DNA of 41,111 bases from JAJNBD01 sp964471475 (GTDB taxonomy: Bacteria; Pseudomonadota; Gammaproteobacteria; CAISUE01), in NCBI GenBank assembly GCA_964471475.1, contig CAYYFQ010000016.1:1-41111 (forward strand). The letters run 5' to 3'. The notes under the pieces were generated by a model, which was not told where the DNA came from, did no database searches, and saw only the letters and a program-made list of their open reading frames with translations. Positions 8,613-17,493 of the stretch are shown here, in pieces; position 1 is the first letter of the stretch, and each line of letters opens with the position of its first letter. A program made the position numbers and the translations under genes.

Positions 8613-10694
8613 TTATTGTTTGCGCGGGCGTTTACGGGGTGGTGCGTCCTCATCATCATCTGACTCATCTGCGCTATCGGTTTCATCGGTTCCCTTAGAT
8701 TCTGCACCTTGATCTTCGCGCGGTTCTGATAATACAGATGAATAGGTACTTGCGGCGACAATGGGTTGAGGCGGTGGAATAGGCGCGCTTGATTCATCTT
8801 CCGTTTCATTTTCCAAATCGCTTGAAGCACTTTGTTTTTCACCCCACCACGTTCGAAATTCCTCATTACTTAACAGTAAAGGCCAGATTTGTTCTTCGAA
8901 CGGCGATAATAAGTCGGCTAACTTTCCTTCGCTGTCTTCTTCATATTCCATCAGAAGAGGGATGATTTGAGGGTCTGTCAGTAATCGAATGAGTCTATTC
9001 AGCTTATTTGGGTTGGCGAGTGCGGAGCAATGAAAAAAACTATCAAGAAATCGGTGAGAAATTCCGTCGGCTTGAATAAGCTTAATGAAACGTTGCCAAT
9101 GGGCCGGATCCGTATCAAATTCAGGTGCATTGAATAAATAAGCCTGCAGTGTGTAAGTAAACGCCTCCTCAAAAAAAGAATGATTATCTTCATTGTTGGG
9201 GACAATCCTTTTTCCGAAAAGATAAAGCCAGTACTCAAAAGAATAATGATTCGTGGTATCAAGGCCAACGTCATGGGTCAATAGGGCTTGAATGAGTGGT
9301 TGTGCATAAATACCTATAATTTCAAATCTTGCTTTATTTAAATGCGCCTCAGAAGATGAGTAGTGAGGAGGATGGCCAGGAACGCTCAGAAAAATCAGCA
9401 ATAAAATATGGCCTACCAAAAAAGCCGCGTGACGCGTATCTAATGCAGAATAATGGTTAACAATGAGCCAATGAGTAGAGTCAAGTGTGAGCTTGTCCAG
9501 TGCTTGAAAATCAATCGTATTGAGGTCTATGGTGTCAGCACTCCTCATTATTTTTTGAGCTATACCCTCAGAGCGTGGTGGATTACTTGCGCATTCGACT
9601 AAATGATGCTGAGCATTGTATTGAAAGAAGCTTAGCACGTCTGTTAATAATTGTAATAAAGAATCGCGCGTTTCTCTTTCAGCTGAGCCGTTAATGTGTG
9701 TGACTAAAGAAGATAACGTGGCTTCTTTGTTCACTGTTTCTATTGGTGTGCTTTGAAGAGATAATGCTTTTTTTCGGCTTTCAATAAAAGCTTGCCACGG
9801 TTGAATCTCATCAGTAATCGGCGTGAAAAGAAGTCCTCGGACGCTTAGAGGAATTCGATCAAGAGCACGATGGTCTGGCAAAATAATTTGGGTCGCAGTC
9901 TCATTCTGACAGCACATAAGATTTAAGAGAAATAAAGCGCCAGGATGTATAAATATCACTTGCCAATCCTTTGGTAGATGCGGGTAGGTGATTTGATTCC
10001 ATACGGTGGGAGAGGAAAAAAATAATTGAGCTAATCCTGGTACAGACAACTGACAAAAAAGATCGGTCAAAGATATTTTCTTATTTGCTTCACGATTGAA
10101 GAGAGATAAATCATGCGAATAAATGTCTTCAAACACCACGAGAAGTTGATCAGTTAAAACCTCTACATCAGCAGCTATGTTACAACTGAGAGGTTCGTTC
10201 TCGTTAATAGTTATCTGTCGTGTCTCGTAATTTATCACTAAGGACAGGGGGAGATTAAAAACCTCTGCAAGGTCGAGCAGTTGAAAAAACGCTCGCGCAC
10301 TTTCTGCTTCGTTGAAAACAAAGAGCATGTCGATTAAACGACCGATCTCTTCATCAAGCAGTTGACGACATTGCGCAAGAAATCCCCAATAGCTCCACTG
10401 CATTAAATAATTAGTTTGATCAGGAAGTTGCTGTGGCTCGCCATAAGAATAGCGATTTTCTGCAGGCGTTAGATTAAATTCTGCGGGCATATGATGATCA
10501 AACCAGATTCGCCAAGCAGGAGGACGGGGAGGTTGAGAATCTGTCATGGGAGGAGAGTGGGGTTGGTGGACAACAAGGATGTTACTCGGGTCAACGTGCT
10601 GCGTTAATTGAGCAACAATATTATCTCGTGCTTGGTCGCGCAAGCCTTGTAGAAGAGGGTATGCCGATGTAAAAAATTTGGTCAGTCTTAGCAT
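8613..10694 (-). CDS. unrecognised 693-aa protein with acidic tail and nuclear-localisation-like terminus
   Basis: I do not recognise a family. No signal peptide or clear transmembrane helix is seen. Residues 1-620 look globular and mostly helical, rich in Leu, Phe and His, with no evident catalytic motif. From about 625 the protein becomes low-complexity: a Pro-rich patch, then a long Ser/Asp/Glu stretch, then a very basic end PPRKRPRKQ. An acidic region followed by KRPRK-like residues matches the pattern of a classical monopartite nuclear localisation signal. In a Legionellales-like genome this is what a host-nucleus-directed effector might look like, but that is inference. It is monocistronic, between bamE and the thioredoxin gene. 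Confidence 0.75.
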   Translation of the reverse strand: MLRLTKFFTSAYPLLQGLRDQARDNIVAQLTQHVDPSNILVVHQPHSPPMTDSQPPRPPAWRIWFDHHMPAEFNLTPAENRYSYGEPQQLPDQTNYLMQWSYWGFLAQCRQLLDEEIGRLIDMLFVFNEAESARAFFQLLDLAEVFNLPLSLVINYETRQITINENEPLSCNIAADVEVLTDQLLVVFEDIYSHDLSLFNREANKKISLTDLFCQLSVPGLAQLFFSSPTVWNQITYPHLPKDWQVIFIHPGALFLLNLMCCQNETATQIILPDHRALDRIPLSVRGLLFTPITDEIQPWQAFIESRKKALSLQSTPIETVNKEATLSSLVTHINGSAERETRDSLLQLLTDVLSFFQYNAQHHLVECASNPPRSEGIAQKIMRSADTIDLNTIDFQALDKLTLDSTHWLIVNHYSALDTRHAAFLVGHILLLIFLSVPGHPPHYSSSEAHLNKARFEIIGIYAQPLIQALLTHDVGLDTTNHYSFEYWLYLFGKRIVPNNEDNHSFFEEAFTYTLQAYLFNAPEFDTDPAHWQRFIKLIQADGISHRFLDSFFHCSALANPNKLNRLIRLLTDPQIIPLLMEYEEDSEGKLADLLSPFEEQIWPLLLSNEEFRTWWGEKQSASSDLENETEDESSAPIPPPQPIVAASTYSSVLSEPREDQGAESKGTDETDSADESDDDEDAPPRKRPRKQ

Positions 10695-10852
10695 GTTGTT
10701 TAATTTTAGATTTAATTATGGTTGAGTGCGCTAAAAATATTTCTGAGAGGAGGTGTGCCGGACATTTTTTGTTCCGTACAAAGATTTAGCTTCATAGAGT
10801 GTTATAAACTCATTCGTCAACATCGCGCGAATTGTCAACCCACCCTCACCTC

Positions 10853-11194
10853 TTAAAACGCGATTTCTTCTAATTCTTTCGCTTGGCTTAGCAATTTTGC
10901 TAAAGCGCTTTTTGGCATCACACCGGATTGGTAGAATATCATTACTTTATTGCGGATAATTGCAAAAGTAGGAACCGATTTCACACTAAAATCTTGTGCT
11001 AGTTTTTTTTCGGTATCCACATCCACCGTGGCGAAACAAAAATCAGGATGCTCGGAGGCCAACTCCGTAAAAATACGGCTGAAATCTTTACAAGGCTCAC
11101 ACCAACTTGCCCAAAAATCAATGGCCAAGAAGGTTTTTTGCTCCACATAATGATCAAAATTTTGATCAGTTAATGCAATAACTTTGGTTTCCAT
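10853..11194 (-). CDS. thioredoxin-family protein with CEPC active site
   Basis: A 113-residue single thioredoxin domain with active site WCEPCK (C32, C35) and cis-proline SVPTF. It lacks a signal peptide, so it is probably cytoplasmic. The usual thioredoxin motif is WCGPC. Glu between the cysteines and the divergent C-terminal half suggest a thioredoxin-like reductant or chaperone rather than the main TrxA. It starts 5 bases after the adk stop codon and is probably the last gene of the hflK-to-adk transcript. Confidence 0.85.
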   Translation of the reverse strand: METKVIALTDQNFDHYVEQKTFLAIDFWASWCEPCKDFSRIFTELASEHPDFCFATVDVDTEKKLAQDFSVKSVPTFAIIRNKVMIFYQSGVMPKSALAKLLSQAKELEEIAF

Positions 11195-11199
11195 AGGCG

Positions 11200-11859
11200 T
11201 TATCCTAATACCTGAAAGAGCTCTTGCGTTACTTGTGACACTGGCAAGTTACCATTAATTTGACTAAAGGTGGGAGCATCGGGCAAATGGTTGCTTGCTA
11301 GTTGCGTATAAAAATCGATCAAAGGAATTGTTTGTTGATAATAGATTTTTAAGCGCTCACGAACTGTTGCTTCCTTATCATCCTCACGTTGCACCAAAGG
11401 TTCCCCTGTCACATCATCTATTCCAGGGTGCTTAGGAGGGTTAAACGCTGGATGATAAACACGCCCCGAAGCTAAATGTACCATTCTTCCACTCAACCGC
11501 TGAATCACATCTTCATCATCCACATAAATTTCAACCACATGATCAATAAAAATATGTGCATCATACAAAGCTTGTGCTTGAGGCAATGTGCGCGGAAAAC
11601 CATCCAGTAAAAATCCACACTCGCAATCAGGTTTTTTAATACGATCTTTGACGAGTTGAATCACGATATCATCAGAAACCAGTGCACCACTATCCATAAT
11701 GGCTTTAGCTTGTTGCCCTAAAGGACTACCGCTCGCTACCGCTGCTCGCAACATATCTCCCGTAGAAATTTGCGGAATATTATAATGCGCGCAAATAATT
11801 TTGGCTTGTGTGCCTTTACCAGCTCCCGGACATCCTAAGAGTATCACTCTCATCATCAT
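11200..11859 (-). CDS. adk: adenylate kinase
   Basis: Interconverts ATP + AMP and 2 ADP. The P-loop GCPGAGKGT lies at 9-17, the AMP-binding part STGDMLR near 32, DGFPRT near 86, and a long LID domain begins at RLSGRMVHLASGRVYH. The length of 219 residues fits the long form. LID cysteines for zinc are absent, as in enterobacterial enzymes. Three ATG codons in a row open the frame, so the exact start is uncertain by two residues. The first overlaps the mmsB stop codon by four bases, indicating translational coupling. Confidence 0.95.
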   Translation of the reverse strand: MMMRVILLGCPGAGKGTQAKIICAHYNIPQISTGDMLRAAVASGSPLGQQAKAIMDSGALVSDDIVIQLVKDRIKKPDCECGFLLDGFPRTLPQAQALYDAHIFIDHVVEIYVDDEDVIQRLSGRMVHLASGRVYHPAFNPPKHPGIDDVTGEPLVQREDDKEATVRERLKIYYQQTIPLIDFYTQLASNHLPDAPTFSQINGNLPVSQVTQELFQVLG

Positions 11860-12743
11860 TTTCCCGCTAAAAATTTAATGATCGCTGAGAAATCTTTCTC
11901 TCCCAGCCCCTGTTGATACAGTATTTGATATAAAGACGTTGCTAATGCCCCCATTGGGGTCGCGGTTGCATTTTGCTCTGCCGCCATCTGACTTAATTTT
12001 AAATCTTTTAACATCATGGCTCCAGTAAATCCTGGCTCATAATCACGATTGGCAGGTGAAGTAGGCACCAATCCAGGCTCAGGTGCATATTGTGTGAGCG
12101 ACCAACAATTTCCAGAGGAGACCGAACAAATATCAAAAAACGCTTGAGGCGTTAACCCTAAATTTTTAGCAAGATTAAAAGCTTCGCTCACCGCAATCAT
12201 CGAAGTTCCTAACAACATATTATTACAAATTTTAGCTGCTTGGCCATTACCATTTTGACCTGCGTATAAAATATTTTTCCCCATCCACGCTAAAATCGGC
12301 TTAGCGCGTTCGAAAGCTTCCTCACTGCCCCCTACCATAAATGTTAAGGTGCCACTTTTAGCGCCAGACATACCTCCTGAGACAGGGGCATCAATCATTT
12401 CAAGCTGTTGATGCTTTGCTGCTTGCGCTAACTTACGTGAGGTATGTACATCAATAGAAGAACAATCAATAATTAAACTCCCTGCGACGGCTTGCGCAAA
12501 GATCCCTTCGTCGCCTAAACAGACCGATTCCACGTGTGGCCCGGCGGGCAACATCGTAATAATCACTTCCGACTCTTGAGCAAGCTCCCCTACACTTTTA
12601 ACCTCGATTCCACCCGCTGCTTTAAAGGCTGCCATACTATGCGAGGATAAGTCAAAACCCAACACCGTTGGGATGTGTTTAAGTAAATTGTGAGCCATGG
12701 GACCACCCATGTGCCCTAGACCTATGATGCCAATTTGTTGCAT
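11856..12743 (-). CDS. mmsB: 3-hydroxyisobutyrate dehydrogenase
   Basis: NAD-dependent enzyme of valine breakdown, oxidising 3-hydroxyisobutyrate to methylmalonate semialdehyde, which the upstream mmsA product then uses. It has the Rossmann motif GIIGLGHMGGPMA at the N-terminus, the substrate-site motif DAPVSGGMSGA and the catalytic lysine in GQAAKICNN. I chose the ATG at 12743 (295 residues) because AGGAGA lies just upstream. A longer frame from 12773 would overlap mmsA and begins with residues not typical of the family. It is part of the leftward hflK-hflC-mmsA-mmsB-adk-trx run. Confidence 0.92.
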   Translation of the reverse strand: MQQIGIIGLGHMGGPMAHNLLKHIPTVLGFDLSSHSMAAFKAAGGIEVKSVGELAQESEVIITMLPAGPHVESVCLGDEGIFAQAVAGSLIIDCSSIDVHTSRKLAQAAKHQQLEMIDAPVSGGMSGAKSGTLTFMVGGSEEAFERAKPILAWMGKNILYAGQNGNGQAAKICNNMLLGTSMIAVSEAFNLAKNLGLTPQAFFDICSVSSGNCWSLTQYAPEPGLVPTSPANRDYEPGFTGAMMLKDLKLSQMAAEQNATATPMGALATSLYQILYQQGLGEKDFSAIIKFLAGK

Positions 12744-12762
12744 TCGTTTCTCCTGATTACCA
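12744..12762 (-). promoter_or_regulatory. ribosome-binding site that fixes the mmsB start
   Basis: On the minus strand the sequence AATCAGGAGAAACGA directly precedes the ATG at 12743. Its AGGAGA core and spacing favour this start over the upstream in-frame ATG at 12773. Confidence 0.75.
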
Positions 12763-12765
12763 ACC

Positions 12766-14265
12766 TTAATCATGCGTCGGCATCATAAAAACCGACTGCT
12801 CACGTAAGCTTTTGGGCCATCTGGCCGTCACTGTTTTTAAACGGGTATAAAATTCAATGCTTTCACTTCCATGCATCTGTATATCGGCAAAACTGGAGTT
12901 CTTCCAACCCCCAAAAGTATGAAAAGCAGCTGGCACCGGAATAGGAACATTCACACCCACCATCCCCACTTGCACATGGCTTGCAAAATATCGCGCAACA
13001 TCACCATCTTGTGTAAAGATACACGTGCCATTGCCATACTGATGCGCATTAATAAGCTCCAAAGCTTCATCAAGCGTATTAACACGGACAATACACAGCA
13101 CTGGCCCAAAAATTTCGTCACGATAAATTTTCATCGTGGGCTTAACTTCATCAAACAAACTTGCCCCCAAGAAAAAACCCTCAGGATGTGCCTTACAATG
13201 TACTTCTCGACCATCCACCAGTAACGTAGCTCCCTCAGCAATACCACTATCAATATAATGAATAATATTTTTTTTATGGTCCGCGCTAATAACAGGGCCC
13301 ATTTCAGCACCCTTCTCGTTCATGGCTCCTAAAACCACGTGCTGCGCTAATGGAATTAATTTTTTGACTAATGCATTAGCGAGTTCATCACCCACTACTA
13401 CGGCCACCGACAATGCCATACAGCGCTCTCCTGCAGACCCATACGCTGCTCCCACTAAAGATTTAGCCGTCTGATCAAGATCTACATCCGGCATAATAAC
13501 CGCATGGTTTTTAGCTCCTCCAAAAGCTTGGACGCGTTTTCCATGGGCAATTCCCACCTGCTGAATACTTTTAGCCACATGACTTGAACCCACAAAACTA
13601 ATCGCACTCACCTCAGGATGTTTAAGCAAATGATCCACCGCCACTTTATCTCCTTGCACACAATTTAAAACACCCGAAGGAACTCCTGCTTCATGCGCCA
13701 ATTCAACTAAACGCAAAGGGCAAGATGGATCTTTTTCTGAAGGTTTTAAAATAAAAGTATTTCCCGAAACAATCGCCATGGGAAACATCCATAAAGGAAT
13801 CATTGCTGGAAAATTAAAAGGGGTAATGCCAACACATACTCCAAGCGGTTGGCGCATGGTATAAGTATCAATATCACGGGCGATATTTTCAGAAAACCAT
13901 CCACGCATAAGTGTCGGTGCGCCACAAGCCACATCGACAACCTCAATACCACGCTGAACTGATCCACGCGCATCGTCAACCAATTTTCCATGCTCTTCCG
14001 AAACTAAATGTGCTAATTCGTCGATGTGCGCTTCAAGTAATGCTTTAAACCTAAATAAAATTTTAGCTCGCTGTGCAACAGGCGTAGAAGCCCACGCGGG
14101 AAAAGCATTTTTAGCACTTTGCACAGCTTCATCAACTAGCGTCGTATCGGCTACTAAAACTTCACGAATGGCTTTGCTTGTCACTGGATTATAAACCGCT
14201 AACGTTTGACTTCCTACTGGTATTTTTATTTGACCGTTAATCCAATGGGGAATAATTTTTGTCAT
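12766..14265 (-). CDS. mmsA: CoA-acylating methylmalonate-semialdehyde dehydrogenase
   Basis: Aldehyde dehydrogenase converting methylmalonate semialdehyde to propionyl-CoA in valine degradation. The catalytic Cys is C282 in GSAGERCMALS, the family form rather than the GQxC of hydrolytic aldehyde dehydrogenases. NAD-binding segments TPFNFPAMIPLWMFP and SFVGSSHVAK are present, as is the C-terminal GGWKNSSFAD motif. The length of 499 residues is normal. The mmsB gene follows directly, so substrate hand-over genes are paired. It starts 15 bases downstream of hflC. Confidence 0.95.
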   Translation of the reverse strand: MTKIIPHWINGQIKIPVGSQTLAVYNPVTSKAIREVLVADTTLVDEAVQSAKNAFPAWASTPVAQRAKILFRFKALLEAHIDELAHLVSEEHGKLVDDARGSVQRGIEVVDVACGAPTLMRGWFSENIARDIDTYTMRQPLGVCVGITPFNFPAMIPLWMFPMAIVSGNTFILKPSEKDPSCPLRLVELAHEAGVPSGVLNCVQGDKVAVDHLLKHPEVSAISFVGSSHVAKSIQQVGIAHGKRVQAFGGAKNHAVIMPDVDLDQTAKSLVGAAYGSAGERCMALSVAVVVGDELANALVKKLIPLAQHVVLGAMNEKGAEMGPVISADHKKNIIHYIDSGIAEGATLLVDGREVHCKAHPEGFFLGASLFDEVKPTMKIYRDEIFGPVLCIVRVNTLDEALELINAHQYGNGTCIFTQDGDVARYFASHVQVGMVGVNVPIPVPAAFHTFGGWKNSSFADIQMHGSESIEFYTRLKTVTARWPKSLREQSVFMMPTHD

Positions 14266-14280
14266 AAGAAATTTCTCTTG

Positions 14281-15147
14281 TTATTTACTTGAGCCACTCG
14301 GGGTCGTTAACGCCGAAAAAAATGGGGTATGCGTACTAAAAACTAATACATCTTGTTTATTATTTAATAGTTTTTTATAAAGCTGCAAATGATGAAAGTA
14401 TTCATAAAATTCAGGGTTTTGATGATACGCATCTGCATAAATTTGTGTCGCAGCTAAATCTCCATTACTTTTAATTTTTGCAGCTTGCTCTGCGCCTGTT
14501 TTGAGCATTTGCAAAATTTTACTATCCACTGCATTGTGTAAATCTTGACTTAACGTAGCCGTTTGTTTTTGGACAAGCTCTAGCTGCGCTGTTTGCTGAC
14601 GTTCCATTTGAGCGGCCCAAGCAGCTCGCTCAGATTCTGCCACCCCGATGCTGATCACATTAAGATCAAGCACGTTTACACCCAGCGAGGTTAATAAAAC
14701 ATTAGTATTTTGTAGAAGTTGATTAAGCGTAGCTCCATCTGTCAGTTGTACAATCAATTGCGGGACCGTTAAGGTTGCCACCACATTTTTTAAGGTTTGG
14801 TCAGAGGCCGCAATCATTAAATCATCAATCTTTTGCTTTCCAAAAGCGGCTAAAAATTTGGGCTTATCACTAATTTGCCAAAGCAGGTTATAGGTCAGTA
14901 GTAGTTGATGTCCATCAAAAGTAGTTACCGCCACGGTAAGTGGAAGACCTTGAGGAGTGGTTTGTAACACTTGAGGAGCAAGATCAAGCCATTTAATTTT
15001 TTGCCAAGGCCAATGGGCATGAAGCCCTGAAGATAACACTTCAGATTGAGAAACTATAGCAAGCTTATTTTGTGGCACAATGATGAGTGAAAAATAAACT
15101 AAGATAACGAACGCAATTCCTATTGCTATGCTGATAATTTTTTTCAT
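14281..15147 (-). CDS. hflC: protease modulator HflC (SPFH/band 7)
   Basis: Partner of HflK in the inner-membrane HflKC assembly that surrounds and regulates FtsH. One N-terminal transmembrane helix (IISIAIGIAFVILVYFSLII), then an SPFH domain with the conserved NKLAIVSQSEVLSSGLHAHWPW stretch, and a coiled-coil region AAWAAQMERQQTAQLELVQKQ-like near 175-200. The length of 288 residues is typical. Its ATG overlaps the hflK stop codon by four bases, as in many hflKC operons. Confidence 0.93.
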   Translation of the reverse strand: MKKIISIAIGIAFVILVYFSLIIVPQNKLAIVSQSEVLSSGLHAHWPWQKIKWLDLAPQVLQTTPQGLPLTVAVTTFDGHQLLLTYNLLWQISDKPKFLAAFGKQKIDDLMIAASDQTLKNVVATLTVPQLIVQLTDGATLNQLLQNTNVLLTSLGVNVLDLNVISIGVAESERAAWAAQMERQQTAQLELVQKQTATLSQDLHNAVDSKILQMLKTGAEQAAKIKSNGDLAATQIYADAYHQNPEFYEYFHHLQLYKKLLNNKQDVLVFSTHTPFFSALTTPSGSSK

Positions 15148-16352
15148 GATCCATAGCCCCCTTTCGTATTATATGAACTAGTCGTTATATCGCCACCATA
15201 CGTTGTATTGGCGGAGGTACTACCCGTACTATCGCCGTCCGTCGTCGCAGGCACATTGGCAGCTTCTGAAGGGTGGGTAACTTGCGGGACAACAGGTGGG
15301 AGAACAACACTCGTTGCTGGTGCTTTTTCATCAAGCACTACTTTAGTGGTTTTTGATAAAATTTCTGCCATAGTTTGATCATAGACGCGGTGACGCGTTA
15401 GCTCGGGTTCTTTATCAAAAGAAGGTAAAATACTTAAAAACGCGCTAACTTCTTGAGTAGCATTGAGTTTTACTTGCTGAGCGTAGTTACGAGCCTCCAA
15501 AAGCATTTGATCCACTTTGGTTTGCGCTTCTGGTAAATGTTGTTTTTCATACTCTTGCGCTTGATGCTTTTGTTTTAGTTGTTCTTGATAAAGAGCATCA
15601 AGCTTGTCAAACGTTTCTTTTACTTTCTCAGGAACCGTAATGGAGAGAAAACTAACTTCTTCAATTTGTATCCCCACTTGTTTTTGCCCAACTAGTTGGT
15701 TTAAACCACGAACCATTTGGCTAGACAACACACTAGATTTAGGATCAGAAAACAAAGCATCCAAATTATTACTCGCAACCAATCGTAAGATCGCCATCTT
15801 TGTTAACGACTGAATGACTGCCCGCGAATTGCGATAAGACAATGCATATAATTTTGGCTGAGAAATTTTATAAGTTACTTGCAAATTTAAGTGTGCTAAA
15901 TTGGCGTCTTGAGTAATCGCATCAACACTTACTGATTCTGTATATATTTGATCGCTATCAAAAAGTTGCACATCTTCTACACCAACCGGGATCCAATACC
16001 ATCCAGGCGTCAAGTCATATTGATAAACGCCTAAGCGATACAATAAAGCAGATTGCCCATCCAAAACATGTGTAATTCCTAACAAAGCCCATATCAATAT
16101 AATTAAGAGACTCCCTATCCCAAAGCTTGCTTTTTTAGAAAATCTAAACTTTGATTTAAATGATTGGCCAGCTGCCCCTTTTTTACAAAACTCATGAATA
16201 CGTTTCAATGCTTTTCTGCATAGATCGTCCAGCATGGGAGGATTTTTGTCCGCACCTGAAGGTTTGGCTGCTTTCGGTTTACCTGTCCATGGATCCTTAT
16301 CTTGTTGATCATTGTCTTTCGGGGTTTTATCACTCGGGGAATTCCAAGCCAT
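15144..16352 (-). CDS. hflK: protease modulator HflK (SPFH/band 7)
   Basis: Larger subunit of HflKC. The cytosolic N-terminus is rich in Pro, Lys and Asp (about 1-75), followed by one transmembrane segment near 78-100, the SPFH domain with YRLGVYQYDLTPGWYWIPVG, and a coiled coil from about 235. The C-terminal 60 residues are low-complexity Thr/Ser/Gly/Pro. It is the first gene of the leftward six-gene run. Its promoter region is occupied by the inverted-repeat element at 16387-16535. In many gammaproteobacteria hflX and hfq lie upstream. They are absent here. Confidence 0.93.
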   Translation of the reverse strand: MAWNSPSDKTPKDNDQQDKDPWTGKPKAAKPSGADKNPPMLDDLCRKALKRIHEFCKKGAAGQSFKSKFRFSKKASFGIGSLLIILIWALLGITHVLDGQSALLYRLGVYQYDLTPGWYWIPVGVEDVQLFDSDQIYTESVSVDAITQDANLAHLNLQVTYKISQPKLYALSYRNSRAVIQSLTKMAILRLVASNNLDALFSDPKSSVLSSQMVRGLNQLVGQKQVGIQIEEVSFLSITVPEKVKETFDKLDALYQEQLKQKHQAQEYEKQHLPEAQTKVDQMLLEARNYAQQVKLNATQEVSAFLSILPSFDKEPELTRHRVYDQTMAEILSKTTKVVLDEKAPATSVVLPPVVPQVTHPSEAANVPATTDGDSTGSTSANTTYGGDITTSSYNTKGGYGS

Positions 16353-16386
16353 GCATTTTCTCGCTTTAAAAATTTGTTGCGCAAGG

Positions 16387-16535
16387 TAGGGCGTGTTTTC
16401 AATTCGCGAGGTCGAGAGAGAACGCTTTTATTTTTGAGGACCGTAGCAGAGCATACGTTGTTGGGTATGTGAGCAACGGACTGTAAAAAATCAAGGCGTT
16501 ATGACCGACATAGTGAGAATTGGAAACACGTCCTA
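16387..16535. mobile_element. 149-bp inverted-repeat (MITE-like) element
   Basis: Terminal 19-base inverted repeats at 16387-16405 and 16517-16535 match in 17 of 19 positions. The inside carries no gene, and further partial complementarity makes the whole unit foldable. It sits between the divergent hflK and glyQ genes, so it probably separates or alters their promoters. This is consistent with a non-autonomous transposable element mobilised by an IS elsewhere. I saw no second copy in this window. Confidence 0.75.
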
Positions 16536-16593
16536 GTTTACATTACAATAACCGGTACAAAATTCGGCCACCATTATAACAGGTTATCTGCCC

Positions 16594-17487
16594 ATGTTAA
16601 GTTTTCAAGAAATTCTACTTACCCTACAACAATATTGGTCTAAACAAGGGTGTGTCATTTTGCAACCTATGGATTTAGAAATGGGAGCTGGTACTTTTCA
16701 TCCAGCCAGTTTTTTAAAGGCTATTGGACCCGAACCTTGGAATACCGCTTATGTGCAACCATGCCGAAGACCCACTGATGGCCGGTATGGAGACAACCCC
16801 AATCGCTTACAATATTATTATCAATATCAAGTGATTTTAAAACCTTCCCCGGAAAATATTGTAGAGTTGTATCTTAATTCACTCAAAGCCTTAGGAGTGG
16901 ATGAAAAAACGCACGACATTCGTTTAGTAGAAGACAATTGGGAATCTCCCACCCTAGGAGCTTGGGGACTCGGATGGGAAATTTGGTTAGATGGGATGGA
17001 AATCACCCAATTTACTTATTTTCAACAAATTGGCGGCTTGGCGTGCTCTCCTATCACTGGTGAAATTACTTACGGTTTAGAACGCTTAGCGATGAGTATT
17101 CAAGGAGTAGAAAATGTTTATGATTTAGTCTGGGTCGACAACCCACAAGGAACTGTCACTTATGGAGATGTTTTTCATCAAAATGAAGTAGAAATGTCCA
17201 AATACAATTTTGAGCAAGCAGACACAGAATTCCTATTAAAAATTTTTGATCACGCGGAGCTAGAGTGCCAACGCTTATTAAGCTTACACTTAACCCTTCC
17301 TGCTTATGAAATGGTCTTAAAAGCTTCCCACGCCTTTAATCTCTTGGATGCTCGCCGTGTCATTTCGGTGACAGAGCGCCAACGTTACATCTTGCGTGTG
17401 CGCACCTTAGCCAAAGCAGTTGCTGAGGCTTATTACGCTAGCCGTGAAACTTTAGGTTTCCCTTTATTAAAAAATAACCGAGAATAG
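16594..17487 (+). CDS. glyQ: glycine--tRNA ligase alpha subunit
   Basis: Catalytic-core alpha subunit of the bacterial alpha2-beta2 glycyl-tRNA synthetase. Its 297 residues follow the family throughout: GAGTFHPASFLKAIGPEPW, QPCRRPTDGRYGDNPNRLQ, then DNWESPTLGAWGLGWE and GITYGLERLAM-type class II signatures. The beta-subunit gene glyS normally follows directly. Here a lolC-type gene begins 6 bases after the stop, so glyS must be elsewhere. The start ATG follows the weak ribosome-binding site ACAGG. Confidence 0.96.
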   Translation: MLSFQEILLTLQQYWSKQGCVILQPMDLEMGAGTFHPASFLKAIGPEPWNTAYVQPCRRPTDGRYGDNPNRLQYYYQYQVILKPSPENIVELYLNSLKALGVDEKTHDIRLVEDNWESPTLGAWGLGWEIWLDGMEITQFTYFQQIGGLACSPITGEITYGLERLAMSIQGVENVYDLVWVDNPQGTVTYGDVFHQNEVEMSKYNFEQADTEFLLKIFDHAELECQRLLSLHLTLPAYEMVLKASHAFNLLDARRVISVTERQRYILRVRTLAKAVAEAYYASRETLGFPLLKNNRE

Positions 17488-17493
17488 ATCTGT

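Noticed and set aside
12871..13224. 117-codon plus-strand frame inside mmsA
   Set aside because: It is antisense to a well-conserved dehydrogenase and has no family features.
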